DNA of 55,834 bases from Candidatus Latescibacterota bacterium (GCA_016209865.1 JACQVL010000262.1:1-55834), one strand, 5' to 3'; numbered from the stretch's first letter, positions 44,147 through 54,676 are shown. The notes: generated from the sequence alone by a model not told the origin. Program-made: numbers and translations.

Positions 44147-44792
44147 CCGTTCCTGGAAGGCTGGCGAGAATCCGTTCTTCGACGACCTGCGGGGACGCAT
44201 TCCCGTCGATACTCCGCAACAACCCGTCGACACGGTAGAACTCTTTCAGCGGCGCGATCTCTCGCAGGTACACGTCGAGCCGGTGCATGACCGTCACGGC
44301 GTCATCATCCAGACGATGCGTCAGACCGCTCCCGCACACGTTACAGACCCCCTGGACGCGCGGCTGATCCGTCTTCTCGTTGTAGTTCCGGTGACACGAC
44401 GGACAGATGAGCCGGTGGGACAGCCGCTCGATGATGACGTCCCGTTCGACCTCGATACTCACGACCGCCTCGATCGGGGTCTGGAGTCGCTCCAGCAGGG
44501 TGTTCAGGTACGACGCCTGGCTGAGCGTCCGCGGAAACCCGTCGAGGATGAACCCGTTCGCGCAATCCGGCTCGCGGAGTCGCTCCTCCAGCACCCGGAT
44601 CATGATGGGATCAGGGACGAGCTCCCCGGCTTCCATGTACGCTTTCGCCTGCAGGCCCACCAGGGTCCCGCGCTGGATGGCGGAACGGAGCAGATCGCCC
44701 GTTGAAATATGCGGGATCTGCAACTGTTCACCGAGCATCCGGGCTTGTGTTCCCTTACCCGCTCCCGGGGCGCCGACCAGAATCAATCGCAT
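44130..44792 (-). CDS. adk: Adenylate kinase with zinc-type LID
   Basis: A 220-residue kinase interconverting ATP + AMP and 2 ADP. The P-loop GAPGAGKGTQA, AMP site ISTGDLLRSAI and DGFPRTLSQA are standard, and the LID carries four cysteines (CPSCHRNYN...CNVCGSGL), the structural zinc form. I start at ATG 44792 (GAAGAGG upstream) rather than the longer frame. The last residues RTKG and the TAA are contributed by a GGACGAA repeat. It lies between secY and map as in many spc operons. Confidence 0.94.
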   Translation of the reverse strand: MRLILVGAPGAGKGTQARMLGEQLQIPHISTGDLLRSAIQRGTLVGLQAKAYMEAGELVPDPIMIRVLEERLREPDCANGFILDGFPRTLSQASYLNTLLERLQTPIEAVVSIEVERDVIIERLSHRLICPSCHRNYNEKTDQPRVQGVCNVCGSGLTHRLDDDAVTVMHRLDVYLREIAPLKEFYRVDGLLRSIDGNASPQVVEERILASLPGTARTKG

Positions 44793-44840
44793 AGCCTCTT
44801 CACCGCGGGGAAGGGAACAGAGCACACGTCCCCGACTCGG

Positions 44841-46151
44841 TCACTGCCGCCCTCGGAGCCGTCCTCGTCGCATGAACCCCTCGTAATGGCGCATGACGAG
44901 ATGAGATTCGACCTGCTGCAGCGTATCCAGTGCCACACCGACCACGATCAGCAACGCCGTCCCCCCGAAGAAAAAGGACACATTCATGCTACGGATGATG
45001 AGGAACGGCAGGATGGCGATCAACGCTAAGAAAATCGCGCCCGGCAGGGTAATGCGCGTCAAGATCCGGTCGAGGTACTCGGCCGTCCGCTTGCCCGGCC
45101 GGATGCCGGGCACAAACCCGCCGACTTTTTTCATGTTATCCGCCACATCGACCGGGTTGAAGATGATCGCCGTGTAAAAGTACGTGAAGAAAATGATCAT
45201 CAGCGCGTACAGGAAATCGTAGATCGGCGCGCCCGGCTGGAACCAGTTGGCGATCGTCTGCATCACCTGGTTGGTGGGGAAGAACGTCGTGATCGTGTTC
45301 GGGGCAAACATGATCGACTGGGCGAAGATGATCGGAATCACCCCGGCGGCGTTGACCCGTAACGGCAGATGCGTACTCTGCCCGCCGTACACTTTGCGCC
45401 CGACGACCCGGCGCGGGTACTGCACCAGGATCCGCCGCTGCGCCTGCGTGATCAGGACGACGGCGGCGACGATGGCGACCATGATGGCCATCAGCGCGAC
45501 CTCGACCAGGACATTCCGGAGGCCGTTCATGACCGCCTCCACCTCGTTCTTGACGGCGATCGGGAACCGGGCGACGATGCCGATAAAGATGATGAGCGAA
45601 ATCCCGTTCCCGATCCCGCGCTCGGTGATCTGCTCCCCTAACCACATGATGAAGATCGTCCCGGTGGTCATCGTGATCATCGTGAGCAGCTTGAACCCGA
45701 TGCCGGGGTCGACGACCGCCGACCGGCCGAGGTCATCCCGCACGCTCTCCAGCCAGACGCTGATCCCGTACGACTGGAGGATCGACAGGATGACCGTGCC
45801 GTACCGGGTGTACTGATTGATCTTCTTCTGCCCTTCCTGTCCCTCCCGCTGCAGCTTCTGCAGGAAGGGGACCATCGACCCGAGGAGCTGGAGAACGATC
45901 GACGCGCTGATGTACGGCATGATGCCGAGGGCGAAGATCGTCGCCCGCTCGAACGCGCCGCCGACGAACATGTCGTACAGCCCGAAGATCGTCCCGCCCA
46001 TGCGGGCGAAGAAGGCGCTGAGCACCACCCGGTCGATCCCGGGCGTGGGCACCTGCCCGCCGATCCGGTAGATGACCAGGATGGCGAACGTGAAGAGGAT
46101 GCGTCGGCGCAGTTCCGGGATCTTGAACGCGTTCTGGAAGCTCTCGATCAT
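44841..46151 (-). CDS. secY: Preprotein translocase channel subunit SecY
   Basis: A 436-residue, ten-helix channel of the general secretion pathway. It begins with [17 protein letters not shown] and VPTPGIDR, with the conserved [15 protein letters not shown] helix 2, [15 protein letters not shown] and the cytoplasmic loop [17 protein letters not shown]. The start overlaps the rplO stop (ATGA), showing tight coupling. The partner SecDF is encoded at 24870-27506. No anomalies. Confidence 0.96.
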   Translation of the reverse strand: MIESFQNAFKIPELRRRILFTFAILVIYRIGGQVPTPGIDRVVLSAFFARMGGTIFGLYDMFVGGAFERATIFALGIMPYISASIVLQLLGSMVPFLQKLQREGQEGQKKINQYTRYGTVILSILQSYGISVWLESVRDDLGRSAVVDPGIGFKLLTMITMTTGTIFIMWLGEQITERGIGNGISLIIFIGIVARFPIAVKNEVEAVMNGLRNVLVEVALMAIMVAIVAAVVLITQAQRRILVQYPRRVVGRKVYGGQSTHLPLRVNAAGVIPIIFAQSIMFAPNTITTFFPTNQVMQTIANWFQPGAPIYDFLYALMIIFFTYFYTAIIFNPVDVADNMKKVGGFVPGIRPGKRTAEYLDRILTRITLPGAIFLALIAILPFLIIRSMNVSFFFGGTALLIVVGVALDTLQQVESHLVMRHYEGFMRRGRLRGRQ

Positions 46152-46594
46152 CGACCGATCACCTCGACGGTCCCTCCCGCCGTCTCGATCTTGCTCCGGG
46201 CCGACTCGCTGAACGCGTGCGCCCTCACGGTGAGCGGTTTATCCAGGATGCCATCGCCGAGGACTTTGACCGGCTGGTCGCTGTGCCGGATGACCCGCCG
46301 GGTCTTCAAGGCGGCAGGGTCGACCACCGCTCCCTGATCCCACGCCCTCAACGCATCGAGGTTGATCACCTGGTAGTCCGTCTTGAAGATGTTCGTGAAC
46401 CCGCGTTTGGGGAGCCGTCGCTCTAAACGCATCTGTCCGCCCTCGAACGACGGTTTGAGTTTCTTGCCCGCCCGGGCTTTCTGGCCTTTCGCCCCACGGC
46501 AGGCCGTCTTGCCGTGACCAGAGCCGGGGCCCCGTCCGACCCGCTTTGGCTTCTTGATCGCGCCCGGCGCGTAATGGAGTGCGACATCAGACAT
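46148..46594 (-). CDS. rplO: 50S ribosomal protein L15
   Basis: A 148-residue large-subunit protein. The basic N-terminal extension [22 protein letters not shown] and [20 protein letters not shown] are diagnostic; the C-terminal part holds [24 protein letters not shown] 46594 is chosen because AGGA precedes it; the ten residues upstream in the longer frame lack a family match. It overlaps secY by four bases. Confidence 0.95.
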   Translation of the reverse strand: MSDVALHYAPGAIKKPKRVGRGPGSGHGKTACRGAKGQKARAGKKLKPSFEGGQMRLERRLPKRGFTNIFKTDYQVINLDALRAWDQGAVVDPAALKTRRVIRHSDQPVKVLGDGILDKPLTVRAHAFSESARSKIETAGGTVEVIGR

Positions 46595-46664
46595 AGGGTT
46601 CCTGCTTTCGATAAACAGCATCATAAAGGTTAAGAAACCTACCGTCTTTCACTCAACCTTAACC

Positions 46665-46865
46665 TCACCCTGCCTTGTGTTCTTCGATCTTCTCGACCTC
46701 AACAAGATGTTTCACCCGGAAGATCATCCCGCGGATCTGCGGCGTGTCCTCGTGGACCACGCTCTGGTGCATCCGGTGAATGCCCAGGGCGCGCAACGTC
46801 TCGCGTTGCCGTCTCTCACGCCCAATCGCGCTCCGCCGTTGGGTCACCTTCACGCGCACACCCAT
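46665..46865 (-). CDS. rpmD: 50S ribosomal protein L30
   Basis: A 66-residue L30 with RVKVTQRRSAIGRERRQRET and LGIHRMHQSVVHEDTPQIRG; family length is ~60. It starts three bases after the rpsE stop, with AAAGGG covering that stop. The 70-base gap to rplO holds no evident feature. Confidence 0.93.
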   Translation of the reverse strand: MGVRVKVTQRRSAIGRERRQRETLRALGIHRMHQSVVHEDTPQIRGMIFRVKHLVEVEKIEEHKAG

Positions 46866-46868
46866 CGC

Positions 46869-47369
46869 CTACCCTTTCACCGCTTCGACCTCGACCTGCC
46901 GAACCCTCGCCACATCGGACGCCAGTTTGAGCTGCAGGAGGCCGTCGAGCGTGGCCTTCGCCACGTTGTAGGGGTTCGACGACCCTAAGGATTTGGTCAG
47001 GATGTTGTGCACCCCGGCCGACTCTAAGACCGCGCGCGCCGCGTCCCCCGCGATCACTCCCGTGCCCGGGGCGGCTGGCTTGAGGATGATCTCTGACGCA
47101 CTGAACCGTCCGAGCACCCGATGGGGAATCGTGCCATGCACGATCGAGACGGATTGGAGGTGCTTCTTGGCCGCCTCGGTCGCTTTCCGGATGGCTTCGG
47201 AGAGTTCCAGGGCTTTCCCCATCCCCAGGCCGACATGGCCCTTCCCATCCCCGACGGCGATCAGCGCGTTAAAGCTGAACGTCCGGCCCCCTTTGACCAC
47301 TTTGGCGACCCGATTGATGTCCACCAACCGTTCCGTCAGATCGAACTCATCCGCGTTAATCCGTGGCAC
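46869..47369 (-). CDS. rpsE: 30S ribosomal protein S5
   Basis: A 166-residue protein of the decoding region. The dsRBD-like N-terminal part has [28 protein letters not shown] and the C-terminal part [24 protein letters not shown] and [18 protein letters not shown]. The start is GTG 47369, giving [16 protein letters not shown]. It lies between rplR and rpmD in standard order. Confidence 0.95.
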   Translation of the reverse strand: MPRINADEFDLTERLVDINRVAKVVKGGRTFSFNALIAVGDGKGHVGLGMGKALELSEAIRKATEAAKKHLQSVSIVHGTIPHRVLGRFSASEIILKPAAPGTGVIAGDAARAVLESAGVHNILTKSLGSSNPYNVAKATLDGLLQLKLASDVARVRQVEVEAVKG

Positions 47370-47415
47370 TGTGCACTCCCTTTCCCGCGTTCCCGATGAG
47401 ACTCCGCTGGACGGG

Positions 47416-47790
47416 TTAGAACTCGACCCCGCCTTCGCGCACCCCCTCCGCCAGGGCTTTCACCCGGCCGTGGTACCGGTACCCGGCCCGGTCGAACGCC
47501 ACCTTCAGGATCCCCTGCTGGCAGGCTCGCTCCCCCAGGACTTTCCCCACCAACCGGCTCTGCGCGATCTTGTTCATCCCCGATTCGATCTGCTGCCGGA
47601 CGTCCAGGATCGTCGTGGATGACGCGACGAGCGTGGCCCCTGAGGTGTCATCGATGATCTGGGCATAGATGTGTTTCAAGCTCCGGTACACGCACAACCG
47701 GGGACGCTCGGGCGTCCCGTTGATTTTTTGCCTGACCCGCCGATGCCGGCTGGCCCTCATGAGGGCTCGACTGGTTTTCTTCTGTGCCAT
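47416..47790 (-). CDS. rplR: 50S ribosomal protein L18
   Basis: A 124-residue 5S rRNA-binding protein. [28 protein letters not shown] and the C-terminal [28 protein letters not shown] are diagnostic. ATG 47790 follows GGAG. A short GGTCGGT-family remnant lies directly upstream, between it and rplF. Confidence 0.95.
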   Translation of the reverse strand: MAQKKTSRALMRASRHRRVRQKINGTPERPRLCVYRSLKHIYAQIIDDTSGATLVASSTTILDVRQQIESGMNKIAQSRLVGKVLGERACQQGILKVAFDRAGYRYHGRVKALAEGVREGGVEF

Positions 47791-47807
47791 CTCTCTGACT
47801 CCACATA

Positions 47808-47824
47808 CTGACCACCGACCACCG
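47808..47824. repeat. GGTCGGT-family remnant between rplF and rplR
   Basis: TGACCACCGACCACCGC on the plus strand: two complement words of the GGTCGGT family touching the end of rplF (47827). Confidence 0.55.
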
Positions 47825-47826
47825 CC

Positions 47827-48363
47827 TTACACCCCCGTCTTCCCGGCCTTCCGACGAACCTGCTCCCCTTCGTACCGAATCCCTTTGCCTTTATACGGCT
47901 CCGGCTTCTTGAACGACCGGATGATGGCCGCGATCTGGCCGACTAACTGTTTGTCGATCCCCGACACCACGATCCGCGTCTGGTTGATGACCTCGACCTG
48001 AATACCCGGCGGGGTCTGAAGGATGATCGGATGGGAGAAGCCCAGCGCCAGCGTCAGGTTGGGCCCCTGGGCTTCGGCACGGTAGCCGACTCCCTGGATT
48101 TCGAGCACCTTGCTGAACCCGGCCGTGACGCCCTGGATCATGTTGGCGATGAGCGACCGCGTCAGCCCGTGCAGGGACCGCCCGAACTTGGTCTCAGACC
48201 CACGTTCGATGACGACGCTCCCGTCGTCGAGACGGGCGGTGATGGTCGGATGGACGGGGCACGACAACTCCCCTTTCGGGCCGTGGACCGTCACCATCTG
48301 ACCGTCGATCGCGACCGTCACCCCGGCCGGGATGGCGATTGGCCGTTTTCCGATTCTGGACAC
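47827..48363 (-). CDS. rplF: 50S ribosomal protein L6
   Basis: A 178-residue protein with the duplicated L6 fold. SRIGKRPIAIPAGVTV, VHGPKGELSC and the C-terminal rRNA-binding KPEPYKGKGIRYEGEQVRRKAGK are canonical. The start is GTG 48363 with GGGAGGGG upstream. It follows rpsH by 12 bases. Confidence 0.96.
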   Translation of the reverse strand: MSRIGKRPIAIPAGVTVAIDGQMVTVHGPKGELSCPVHPTITARLDDGSVVIERGSETKFGRSLHGLTRSLIANMIQGVTAGFSKVLEIQGVGYRAEAQGPNLTLALGFSHPIILQTPPGIQVEVINQTRIVVSGIDKQLVGQIAAIIRSFKKPEPYKGKGIRYEGEQVRRKAGKTGV

Positions 48364-48375
48364 GATGCCCCTCCC

Positions 48376-48774
48376 TTACCACACGTAACAGAGGACTTCG
48401 CCGCCCGTCCGCAACCGGCGGGCGTCTTGATCCGTCAGAAGCCCCTTCGGGGTCGTCAGGATGGCCACGCCAAGCCCGTTTAAGACCTTTGGGATGTCCT
48501 CCACCCCGACGTACACCCGCCGCCCTGGCTTACTTACCCGCTGCAGGGACGAGATCACCGGCGCTCCGTCGGGGCCGTATTTCAGGTAGATCTTGAGGGT
48601 CCCTTGTTTCTGGTCGTCCACATAGACGAAGCTGTTGATGAATTTCTGTTCGAGCAGAATACGAGCGATCTCGCGCTTGACCTGCGACGCCGGGATTTCC
48701 ACCTTGGCATGGCGCGCCTGACAGGCATTGCGCACCCGGGTCAGCATATCAGCGATCGGGTCGGTCATCGACAT
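48376..48774 (-). CDS. rpsH: 30S ribosomal protein S8
   Basis: A 132-residue 16S rRNA binder that in E. coli also represses the spc operon. It has [36 protein letters not shown] and the C-terminal [30 protein letters not shown] 48774 follows GGGGGA. Confidence 0.96.
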   Translation of the reverse strand: MSMTDPIADMLTRVRNACQARHAKVEIPASQVKREIARILLEQKFINSFVYVDDQKQGTLKIYLKYGPDGAPVISSLQRVSKPGRRVYVGVEDIPKVLNGLGVAILTTPKGLLTDQDARRLRTGGEVLCYVW

Positions 48775-48819
48775 CAGTCTTCCCCCTTCGGACGGGACGC
48801 CCTGGGTGCTCGTCTGTCC

Positions 48820-49005
48820 CTACCAACTGGCTTTCGTCACGCCGGGAATCTCCCCCTGGAGCGCCAGTTCCCGAAAACAGATACGACAGAGGCCGAATTG
48901 ACGCAGATACCCACGGGGCCGGCCGCACCGATGACAGCGGTTGTACTGTCGGACCTTGTATTTCTGTGGTCGCTTGGCTTTGGCGATTAACGACTTCTTG
49001 GCCAC
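48820..49005 (-). CDS. rpsN: 30S ribosomal protein S14, zinc-type (type Z)
   Basis: A 61-residue short S14 with two C-x2-C pairs ([10 protein letters not shown] and CRICFRELA), the zinc-binding type. GTG 49005 gives the standard [19 protein letters not shown] start and has GAGGGGG upstream; the six residues before it in the open frame are not part of the protein. Confidence 0.94.
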   Translation of the reverse strand: MAKKSLIAKAKRPQKYKVRQYNRCHRCGRPRGYLRQFGLCRICFRELALQGEIPGVTKASW

Positions 49006-49044
49006 ACATCCCCCTCTCGTCACCGGACGTCCCTGTCGGCGCTC

Positions 49045-49587
49045 CTACGCACGCCGGAACGGCATCCCCAATTGCCGCAGCAGTTCGGCACTCTCTTCAT
49101 CCGACCGGGCAGTCGTGACGATCGTGATGTCCATCCCACGGAGTCGATCCACGCGATCGTAGCTGACTTCCGGGAAGATCGTCTGCTCAGACAATCCCAG
49201 GGTGTAGTTTCCCCGGCCGTCGAATGACTTGGTCGGAATCCCGCGAAAATCACGAATCCTCGGGATGGCGACGTTGATCAGACGGTCGAGGAACTCGTAC
49301 ATCCGGCTGCCCCGGAGGGTCACCCGGCACCCGATCCCCATCCCTTGCCGGAGTTTAAAGTTGGAGATCGATTGCTTCGCCCGGGTCACGACCGCTTTCT
49401 GCCCGGTGATGGCCGCGAGATCAGCCACCGCCGCATCCAGGACGTTCGCGTTCTGGGTCGCATCCCCCACCCCCATGTTCAACACAACCTTCTCGACCCG
49501 GGGCACCTGCATGATATTCCGGTACTGGAACGCCTTCATCAGCGCCGGAACGATTTCCGACCGGTATCGGTCCTTCAAGCGCGCCAT
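49045..49587 (-). CDS. rplE: 50S ribosomal protein L5
   Basis: A 180-residue 5S rRNA-binding protein. [61 protein letters not shown] and [20 protein letters not shown] are canonical. ATG 49587 is used because GGAG lies just before it; an ATG three codons earlier has no room for a ribosome-binding site. Confidence 0.96.
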   Translation of the reverse strand: MARLKDRYRSEIVPALMKAFQYRNIMQVPRVEKVVLNMGVGDATQNANVLDAAVADLAAITGQKAVVTRAKQSISNFKLRQGMGIGCRVTLRGSRMYEFLDRLINVAIPRIRDFRGIPTKSFDGRGNYTLGLSEQTIFPEVSYDRVDRLRGMDITIVTTARSDEESAELLRQLGMPFRRA

Positions 49588-49600
49588 CGTCTCCATCCCT

Positions 49601-49918
49601 CTATGCGGCCGGGATCACTTCCCCACAGCGCTTGCACACCCGCGCCCGCTTCCTGTCGTCCATCAGCCGCCGCTCCACGCGGGTTCCCTGGTTGCAACGC
49701 GGGCACACCACCATGACGTTCGAGATATGGATCGGGGCTTCTTTCTCGACACGCCCCCCCTGCGGGTTGATCTGAGATGGGCGGGTATGCCGGATGATGA
49801 AGTTAATCCCCTCCACGATGAGGCGTCGCTTGTCGGGAATGAGCTTCAACACCCGTCCGGTCTTCCCCCGGTCATCCCCCGCGATGACCATGACGGTGTC
49901 ACCTTTACGTACGTGCAT
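49601..49918 (-). CDS. rplX: 50S ribosomal protein L24
   Basis: A 105-residue assembly-initiator protein with the KOW motif [19 protein letters not shown]. The C-terminal half carries [29 protein letters not shown], two C-x2-C pairs that may bind zinc. It follows rplN by 15 bases. Confidence 0.95.
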   Translation of the reverse strand: MHVRKGDTVMVIAGDDRGKTGRVLKLIPDKRRLIVEGINFIIRHTRPSQINPQGGRVEKEAPIHISNVMVVCPRCNQGTRVERRLMDDRKRARVCKRCGEVIPAA

Positions 49919-49933
49919 ACGCAGAGTCCTCTT

Positions 49934-50302
49934 TCACAACACTTCCGGCGCCAATGAGACGATCTTCATGAACTGCTTTTCCCGGAGTTCCCGCGCAACC
50001 GGCCCGAAGATGCGGGTGCCGCGCGGCTCCCCTTCCGCGTCGATCAAGACGGCAGCGTTGTCGTCAAACCGGATGTACGAGCCATCCTTGCGGCGGGCCT
50101 CCTTGCGCACCCGGACGACGACCGCGCGCGCCACCTCCCCTTTCTTCACCGTCCCCCCTGGGATGGCATCCTTGACCGTGACCACGATCGTGTCCCCTAA
50201 ATGCGCGTACCGGCGCTTCGACCCGCCCATGACCTTGATGCACCGGACTTGTCGCGCCCCGGTATTGTCCGCCACGTTCAACCACGTATACTCTTGGATC
50301 AT
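49934..50302 (-). CDS. rplN: 50S ribosomal protein L14
   Basis: A 122-residue protein, exactly the family length when started at ATG 50302 ([20 protein letters not shown]). [22 protein letters not shown] and [26 protein letters not shown] are canonical. AAGGT lies nine bases upstream. Confidence 0.96.
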   Translation of the reverse strand: MIQEYTWLNVADNTGARQVRCIKVMGGSKRRYAHLGDTIVVTVKDAIPGGTVKKGEVARAVVVRVRKEARRKDGSYIRFDDNAAVLIDAEGEPRGTRIFGPVARELREKQFMKIVSLAPEVL

Positions 50303-50321
50303 CGCGACCAACCTTCTCTGT

Positions 50322-50585
50322 CTATACCTGTTCTGCGCGTTTCACGACCTCAACGAATCGCCATCGCTTCAGTTTGCTCAGCGGGCGGGTTTCCATCACC
50401 CGGACGACATCCCCGACCTGGCACGTCTGGTCCTCATCGTGGGCCATGAGGGTGGTCGTACGTCTGATGTACCGGCCGTACAGGGGATGGCGCACCTGCC
50501 GATCCACGGCGATAACGACCGTTTTTTTCATCGCATTGCTGACGACCCGTCCGACTCGGACTTTTCGTTGCCCACGCTCGCTCAT
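50322..50585 (-). CDS. rpsQ: 30S ribosomal protein S17
   Basis: An 87-residue OB-fold 16S rRNA binder with [40 protein letters not shown] and [21 protein letters not shown]. The start overlaps the rpmC stop by four bases. Confidence 0.95.
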   Translation of the reverse strand: MSERGQRKVRVGRVVSNAMKKTVVIAVDRQVRHPLYGRYIRRTTTLMAHDEDQTCQVGDVVRVMETRPLSKLKRWRFVEVVKRAEQV

Positions 50586-50830
50586 GCCTGCTCTCCTGAC
50601 TCCCCCGACGAACGGGTGTCCGTCCCGACGAGCGACCGAAGTCCTAAGTGGTGTTCGCGAATGATCGTGTGAATCCGGGCAAGATCACGACGGATAGCCC
50701 GGCTCCGGGTCGGGTTGGTCTGCTGTCGGGTCGCTCTCTGAAACTCCAGGTTGTACCGCTCTTCCTCCAATTCCATCACCTGTTGGAGCAGTTCCGCTTC
50801 TGAGAGCTGACGAATCTCATGCGGTTTCAT
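50582..50830 (-). CDS. rpmC: 50S ribosomal protein L29
   Basis: An 82-residue helical protein at the exit tunnel. [31 protein letters not shown] is diagnostic. The family core ends near residue 65; the last ~17 residues ([13 protein letters not shown] region) are an unusual polar tail. It overlaps rplP by 14 bases and rpsQ by 4. Confidence 0.94.
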   Translation of the reverse strand: MKPHEIRQLSEAELLQQVMELEEERYNLEFQRATRQQTNPTRSRAIRRDLARIHTIIREHHLGLRSLVGTDTRSSGESGEQA

Positions 50831-51272
50831 CCGGCTCTCCCTTCCGGCCGGCGGCCTGTGTGAGTTCTTCCCGGACGATGAACCGGGTCTTAATGGGCAG
50901 CTTGTGCGAGGCCAGCCGCATCGCTTCCCGCGCCACCTCGACCGGCACCCCCTTCATCTCGAACAGAATCCGGCCCGGTTTGACCACCGCCACCCAGTAC
51001 TCCGGGTTGCCTTTGCCCTTTCCCATTCGGGTCTCCGCCGGTTTGATGGTCACCGGCTTGTCCGGGAAGACCCGGATCCACATTTTCCCACCCCGCTTGA
51101 CATGGTGGATCATCGCCACACGCGCCGCCTCGATCTGCCGGTTGGTCAGCCAGCCCGGGTCGAGCGCCTGTATGCCGACATCGCCGAACTCCAGGGTCGC
51201 CCCACGGTCCGCCTTCCCAGTCATCCGGCCGCGCTGTTGTTTCCGGTGTTTCACCCGCTTCGGCATCAACAT
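50817..51272 (-). CDS. rplP: 50S ribosomal protein L16
   Basis: A 151-residue protein near the A-site tRNA elbow. [48 protein letters not shown] and [22 protein letters not shown] are canonical. The last ~12 residues ([10 protein letters not shown]) extend beyond the usual end and overlap the start of rpmC. Confidence 0.96.
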   Translation of the reverse strand: MLMPKRVKHRKQQRGRMTGKADRGATLEFGDVGIQALDPGWLTNRQIEAARVAMIHHVKRGGKMWIRVFPDKPVTIKPAETRMGKGKGNPEYWVAVVKPGRILFEMKGVPVEVAREAMRLASHKLPIKTRFIVREELTQAAGRKGEPDETA

Positions 51273-51305
51273 CGGACGTCGTCTCCCACTCCGTTACTGC
51301 ATCCC

Positions 51306-52001
51306 TCAATTCCTGCGCGCTCGCCCGGTCGCCCGTGTCTCAGGCTCACGCGGCGCCTGCCCCGTGGGCTGTTCCCCCACCAACACATCCCCCTTGCAGA
51401 TCCACACCTTCACCCCGACACACCCGTAGGTGGTATGCGCCGTCGATCTCGCAAAGTCGATATCGGCACGCAGCGTATGCAGCGGCACGCGGCCATCATG
51501 AAAACTCTCCGTCCGGGCCATCTCCGCCCCGCCCAGCCGGCCCCCGCACGTGATCTTAATCCCTTCAGCTCCCATCCGCATCGCGGCCGTGATCGCCTTC
51601 TTCATCGCCCGCCGGAAACTGACCCGCTGCTCCAATTGCCGGGCGACACTCTCCCCGACTATCTGGGCATCCAACTCCGGCCGGCGAATCTCCTGAATGT
51701 TGATGTACACATCCTTCTGGGTGAGATGCTGCAACTCATCCCGGAGTTTATCGACCTCGGCGCCCTTGCGTCCGATCACGATGCCCGGCCGTGCGGTATG
51801 AATCCCGATGGTGACTTTCTTGGGGGCCCGTTCGATCTCCACCCTGGCGATCCCGGCGCGCGACAGACGGCTCTTCACGTACCGGCGGATCATCAGGTCT
51901 TCCTGGATGAGCCCCGCCATGTTTTTATCTGCATACCAATTTGACTGCCAGGTCTTGATGACGCCCAGTCGAAACCCGATCGGATGCGTTTTTTGTCCCA
52001 C
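51306..52001 (-). CDS. rpsC: 30S ribosomal protein S3
   Basis: A 231-residue mRNA-entry-site protein. It begins GTG 52001 with [22 protein letters not shown], has the KH domain motif [17 protein letters not shown] and the C-terminal domain [19 protein letters not shown] and [11 protein letters not shown] basic/acidic tail follows residue 210. Confidence 0.96.
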   Translation of the reverse strand: MGQKTHPIGFRLGVIKTWQSNWYADKNMAGLIQEDLMIRRYVKSRLSRAGIARVEIERAPKKVTIGIHTARPGIVIGRKGAEVDKLRDELQHLTQKDVYINIQEIRRPELDAQIVGESVARQLEQRVSFRRAMKKAITAAMRMGAEGIKITCGGRLGGAEMARTESFHDGRVPLHTLRADIDFARSTAHTTYGCVGVKVWICKGDVLVGEQPTGQAPREPETRATGRARRN

Positions 52002-52040
52002 CCTGCACTCTCCTGTCTGGCCGACGCCCGGTCCGCGCGC

Positions 52041-52388
52041 TTACACGGCCGTCTCCGAGACGACAACGGTGATGTGGCTGGTCCGCTTCCTGAGCCGGGA
52101 GGCCATGCCGCGCGGCCCGTAATAGATGCGTTTCTGCATCGGCCCCCCGTCGACGTAGATCGTCTTGATGCGTAAACTCTCGACGTCGACGTTGGCGCTC
52201 CCATCCGCGTTGATCGCGTTCGCCGCGGCCGAGCGGACGGTCTTCTCCAACGGACGGGCCGCCGCCTTCGGCACGAACTGCAGGATGTTCAGCGCCTCCT
52301 GCACCGTCTTGCCACGGATGAGTTCGACGACCTGACGCAACTTGCGGGCAGAGCCGGGAACCTGTCGCGCCACTGCACGGGCTTCCAT
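52041..52388 (-). CDS. rplV: 50S ribosomal protein L22
   Basis: A 115-residue exit-tunnel protein. ARQVPGSARKLRQVVELIRGKTVQEALNIL and the beta-hairpin/C-terminal part RIYYGPRGMASRLRKRTSHITVVV are diagnostic. ATG 52388 follows GAAGGAG. It sits between rpsS and rpsC as usual. Confidence 0.96.
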   Translation of the reverse strand: MEARAVARQVPGSARKLRQVVELIRGKTVQEALNILQFVPKAAARPLEKTVRSAAANAINADGSANVDVESLRIKTIYVDGGPMQKRIYYGPRGMASRLRKRTSHITVVVSETAV

Positions 52389-52404
52389 GGGTGAAACTCC
52401 TTCT

Positions 52405-52692
52405 TCATTTTAACACCGTCGTTCGCTCCGTGATCCGTCCACTATGCCCGCGGAACGTCCGGGTCGGGGCAAACTCCCCCAACTTATGGCCGACCATGTT
52501 CTCCGAGATGTACACCGGCATGAATTTATTCCCGTTATGGATGGCGAGCGTGTGGCCGACAAACTCCGGGGTGATCGTACAATCCCGCGCCCAGGTCCGG
52601 ATCACCCGCTTCTCCCCCGTCCGGTTCATCTCTTCGATCTTCCGGAGCACGCTCGGGTCCACATACGGCCCCTTCTTGATCGACCGAGCCAT
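52405..52692 (-). CDS. rpsS: 30S ribosomal protein S19
   Basis: A 95-residue small-subunit head protein: [45 protein letters not shown] and [15 protein letters not shown] 52692 follows GAGGAGG; the 31 residues preceding it in the open frame are translated GTGACGA repeat and are excluded. Confidence 0.95.
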   Translation of the reverse strand: MARSIKKGPYVDPSVLRKIEEMNRTGEKRVIRTWARDCTITPEFVGHTLAIHNGNKFMPVYISENMVGHKLGEFAPTRTFRGHSGRITERTTVLK

Positions 52693-52708
52693 ACAGACCT
52701 CCTCAAGG

Positions 52709-52808
52709 CAGTGACAGGTGACGAGTGACAAGTGACGAATAAGAGCCAAGAAAACCTGTCTGTTCAGAATGTTTTTTCTCGTCACTCGTCACTTACAACT
52801 CGTCACGG
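52709..52808. repeat. Palindromic GTGACGA element between rplB and rpsS
   Basis: Left arm 52709-52739 (CAGTGACAGGTGACGAGTGA and onwards) and right arm 52778-52808 (TCGTCACTCGTCACTTACAA and onwards). It lies inside the S10 operon and would form a long hairpin in the polycistronic mRNA. Confidence 0.82.
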
Positions 52809-52814
52809 CTCTTC

Positions 52815-53636
52815 TCACTTCCGTTTCTTCACGATCAACGTGTTCGGCTTCTTCTTCCGTCGCGTCTTAAACCCTTTGGCAAGCTGGCCCCACGGGCTGC
52901 ACGGATGCCGCCCGCCGGAACTCTTCCCCTCGCCCCCACCCATCGGATGGTCGACCGGGTTCTTCGCCACCCCACGCGAATACGGCCGTTTGCCGAGCCA
53001 CCGGGACCGCCCCGCCTTCCCGATGGAGATGTTCTCGTGCTCCACATTCCCGACCTGGCCGACCGTCGCGGAACAGAGTAACGGAACTCGCCGGATTTCT
53101 CCGGAAGGCAGACGGAGGTGCGCGAACTCCCCTTCCTTCGCCATCAACTGGGCGACAGACCCGGCAGACCGCACGATCTGTCCCCCCCTGCCGGGAGACA
53201 ACTCGATGTTATGCACCATCGTCCCTAACGGGAGCTTCCCCAGCGGGAGATGGTTCCCGTCCCGGATGTCCGCCATCTCCCCGGACATCACCGTCGCGCC
53301 CACGGTGAGGCCCACCGGAGCCAGGATGTACCGCTTCTCGCCGTCGGCGTAATAGAGCAACGCGATGCGGGCAGACCGGTTCGGGTCGTACTCGATCGTT
53401 TTGACGCGCGCCGGGATTCCGATTTTCTCCCGCTTGAAATCGATCATCCGGTACAGCCGTTTATGGCCGTTGCCCCGGTGCCGGCTGGTCATCCGGCCCA
53501 GGTTGTTCCGGCCTCCACTGCTCTTGAATGACTGGAGCAATGAGGGCTCCGGTTTCGTCGCGGTCACTTCCTCAAACGTCGAGACCGTCTTGAACCGCTG
53601 TGACGGCGTGAGGGGTCGAAACGCTCGAACTGGCAT
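52815..53636 (-). CDS. rplB: 50S ribosomal protein L2
   Basis: A 273-residue peptidyl-transferase-centre protein. [29 protein letters not shown], the SH3-like [18 protein letters not shown] and the C-terminal [20 protein letters not shown] (with the conserved His) are canonical. ATG 53636 ([15 protein letters not shown]) is used rather than an upstream in-frame start. GTGACGA palindromes lie on both sides of the gene. Confidence 0.96.
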   Translation of the reverse strand: MPVRAFRPLTPSQRFKTVSTFEEVTATKPEPSLLQSFKSSGGRNNLGRMTSRHRGNGHKRLYRMIDFKREKIGIPARVKTIEYDPNRSARIALLYYADGEKRYILAPVGLTVGATVMSGEMADIRDGNHLPLGKLPLGTMVHNIELSPGRGGQIVRSAGSVAQLMAKEGEFAHLRLPSGEIRRVPLLCSATVGQVGNVEHENISIGKAGRSRWLGKRPYSRGVAKNPVDHPMGGGEGKSSGGRHPCSPWGQLAKGFKTRRKKKPNTLIVKKRK

Positions 53637-53652
53637 GGTGAGATTCCTCAAC

Positions 53653-53752
53653 AACAGTGACGAGTGGCCAATGACGAGTGACGAGAAAGAGCAAAAATGA
53701 GTGAGAACATGGAGGTATGATGTTTACTTGTCACTCGTCACTTGTCACTGAT
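53653..53752. repeat. Palindromic GTGACGA element between rplW and rplB
   Basis: Left arm 53653-53687 (AACAGTGACGAGTGGCCAAT and onwards) and right arm 53728-53752 (TTGTCACTCGTCACTTGTCA and onwards), spaced by about 40 bases. Confidence 0.82.
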
Positions 53753-53759
53753 TTCAGGC

Positions 53760-54050
53760 TTACACTCCCGCATACAGATCGATCACATCTCCGGAGGCAA
53801 GCGTCACGATCGCCTTCTTCCAATCCGGGCGCTTCCCTTCAAACCGTCCCAACCGTTTGACTTTGCCTTTCATCCGGATCGTCCTGACGGAAACGACATG
53901 CACGTGAAAGATCTCCTCGATCGCCCGTCCGATCTCCAGTTTGTTCGCATCACAATCGACCTCAAAGACGTATTTATTCTCTTTCTCCCGTAAGTCGTTG
54001 TTCTTTTCCGTCAACAACGGCCTGCCGATGATCGACCGCGCGCGCTTCAT
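53760..54050 (-). CDS. rplW: 50S ribosomal protein L23
   Basis: A 96-residue exit-site protein that docks trigger factor and [48 protein letters not shown] and a C-terminal [21 protein letters not shown] are typical. Its start overlaps the rplD stop by four bases. Confidence 0.95.
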   Translation of the reverse strand: MKRARSIIGRPLLTEKNNDLREKENKYVFEVDCDANKLEIGRAIEEIFHVHVVSVRTIRMKGKVKRLGRFEGKRPDWKKAIVTLASGDVIDLYAGV

Positions 54051-54676
54051 GCCTTCAACCCCTCCTCCACCTGCTTCAGCCCCTCACGCGTCACCAGCAG
54101 GTACTCGTGATGCAGCATCTCGTGGATGTGCGCCTGGCGGGCAAGGTCGACGAGGACGCCCGGGAGGTTCTGGCAAGATTTGTAGACTGCCGCGTCCGAC
54201 CGGTCCATCAACACCAGGCACTTCTTCGACCCCAGATTCATCGTCTTCAAGAGAGCGGCCATTCGTGCGGTCTTGGGTTCGTCGAACGCCAGGTTCTCGA
54301 TCACCAGCACCGCGTCATTCTTCGCCCGTGTCGACAGGACGGACCGGAGGGCGAGCCGTCGGACTTTCTTCGGGATCTCGTACCGGTACTCCCGCGGCTT
54401 CGGGCCGAACGCGCGTCCCCCTCCGACCCGGCTGGGCGACCGGGCCGACCCCATGCGCGCCCGTCCCAGACCCTTCTGCCGGAACATTTTCTTGCTCGTA
54501 AACTTCACGTCCGATCGGGTCTTCGTCCGGACCGTCCCCTGCCGCTGGTTGGCCAGGTACATCTTCTCCGCCTCGTAGATCGCGTGTTCGTTCGGTTCGA
54601 TCCCGAACACGTCGGGCGCGAGCTCGATCCGGCCCTGCTCGACCCCATCGGTCCCGTATAATCGCGCTGTCGGCAT
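54047..54676 (-). CDS. rplD: 50S ribosomal protein L4
   Basis: A 209-residue protein whose extended loop lines the exit tunnel and which autoregulates the S10 operon in enterobacteria. [39 protein letters not shown] is the tunnel loop, and [21 protein letters not shown] follows. ATG 54676 gives [11 protein letters not shown]; a GTG four codons upstream is possible. Confidence 0.95.
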   Translation of the reverse strand: MPTARLYGTDGVEQGRIELAPDVFGIEPNEHAIYEAEKMYLANQRQGTVRTKTRSDVKFTSKKMFRQKGLGRARMGSARSPSRVGGGRAFGPKPREYRYEIPKKVRRLALRSVLSTRAKNDAVLVIENLAFDEPKTARMAALLKTMNLGSKKCLVLMDRSDAAVYKSCQNLPGVLVDLARQAHIHEMLHHEYLLVTREGLKQVEEGLKA

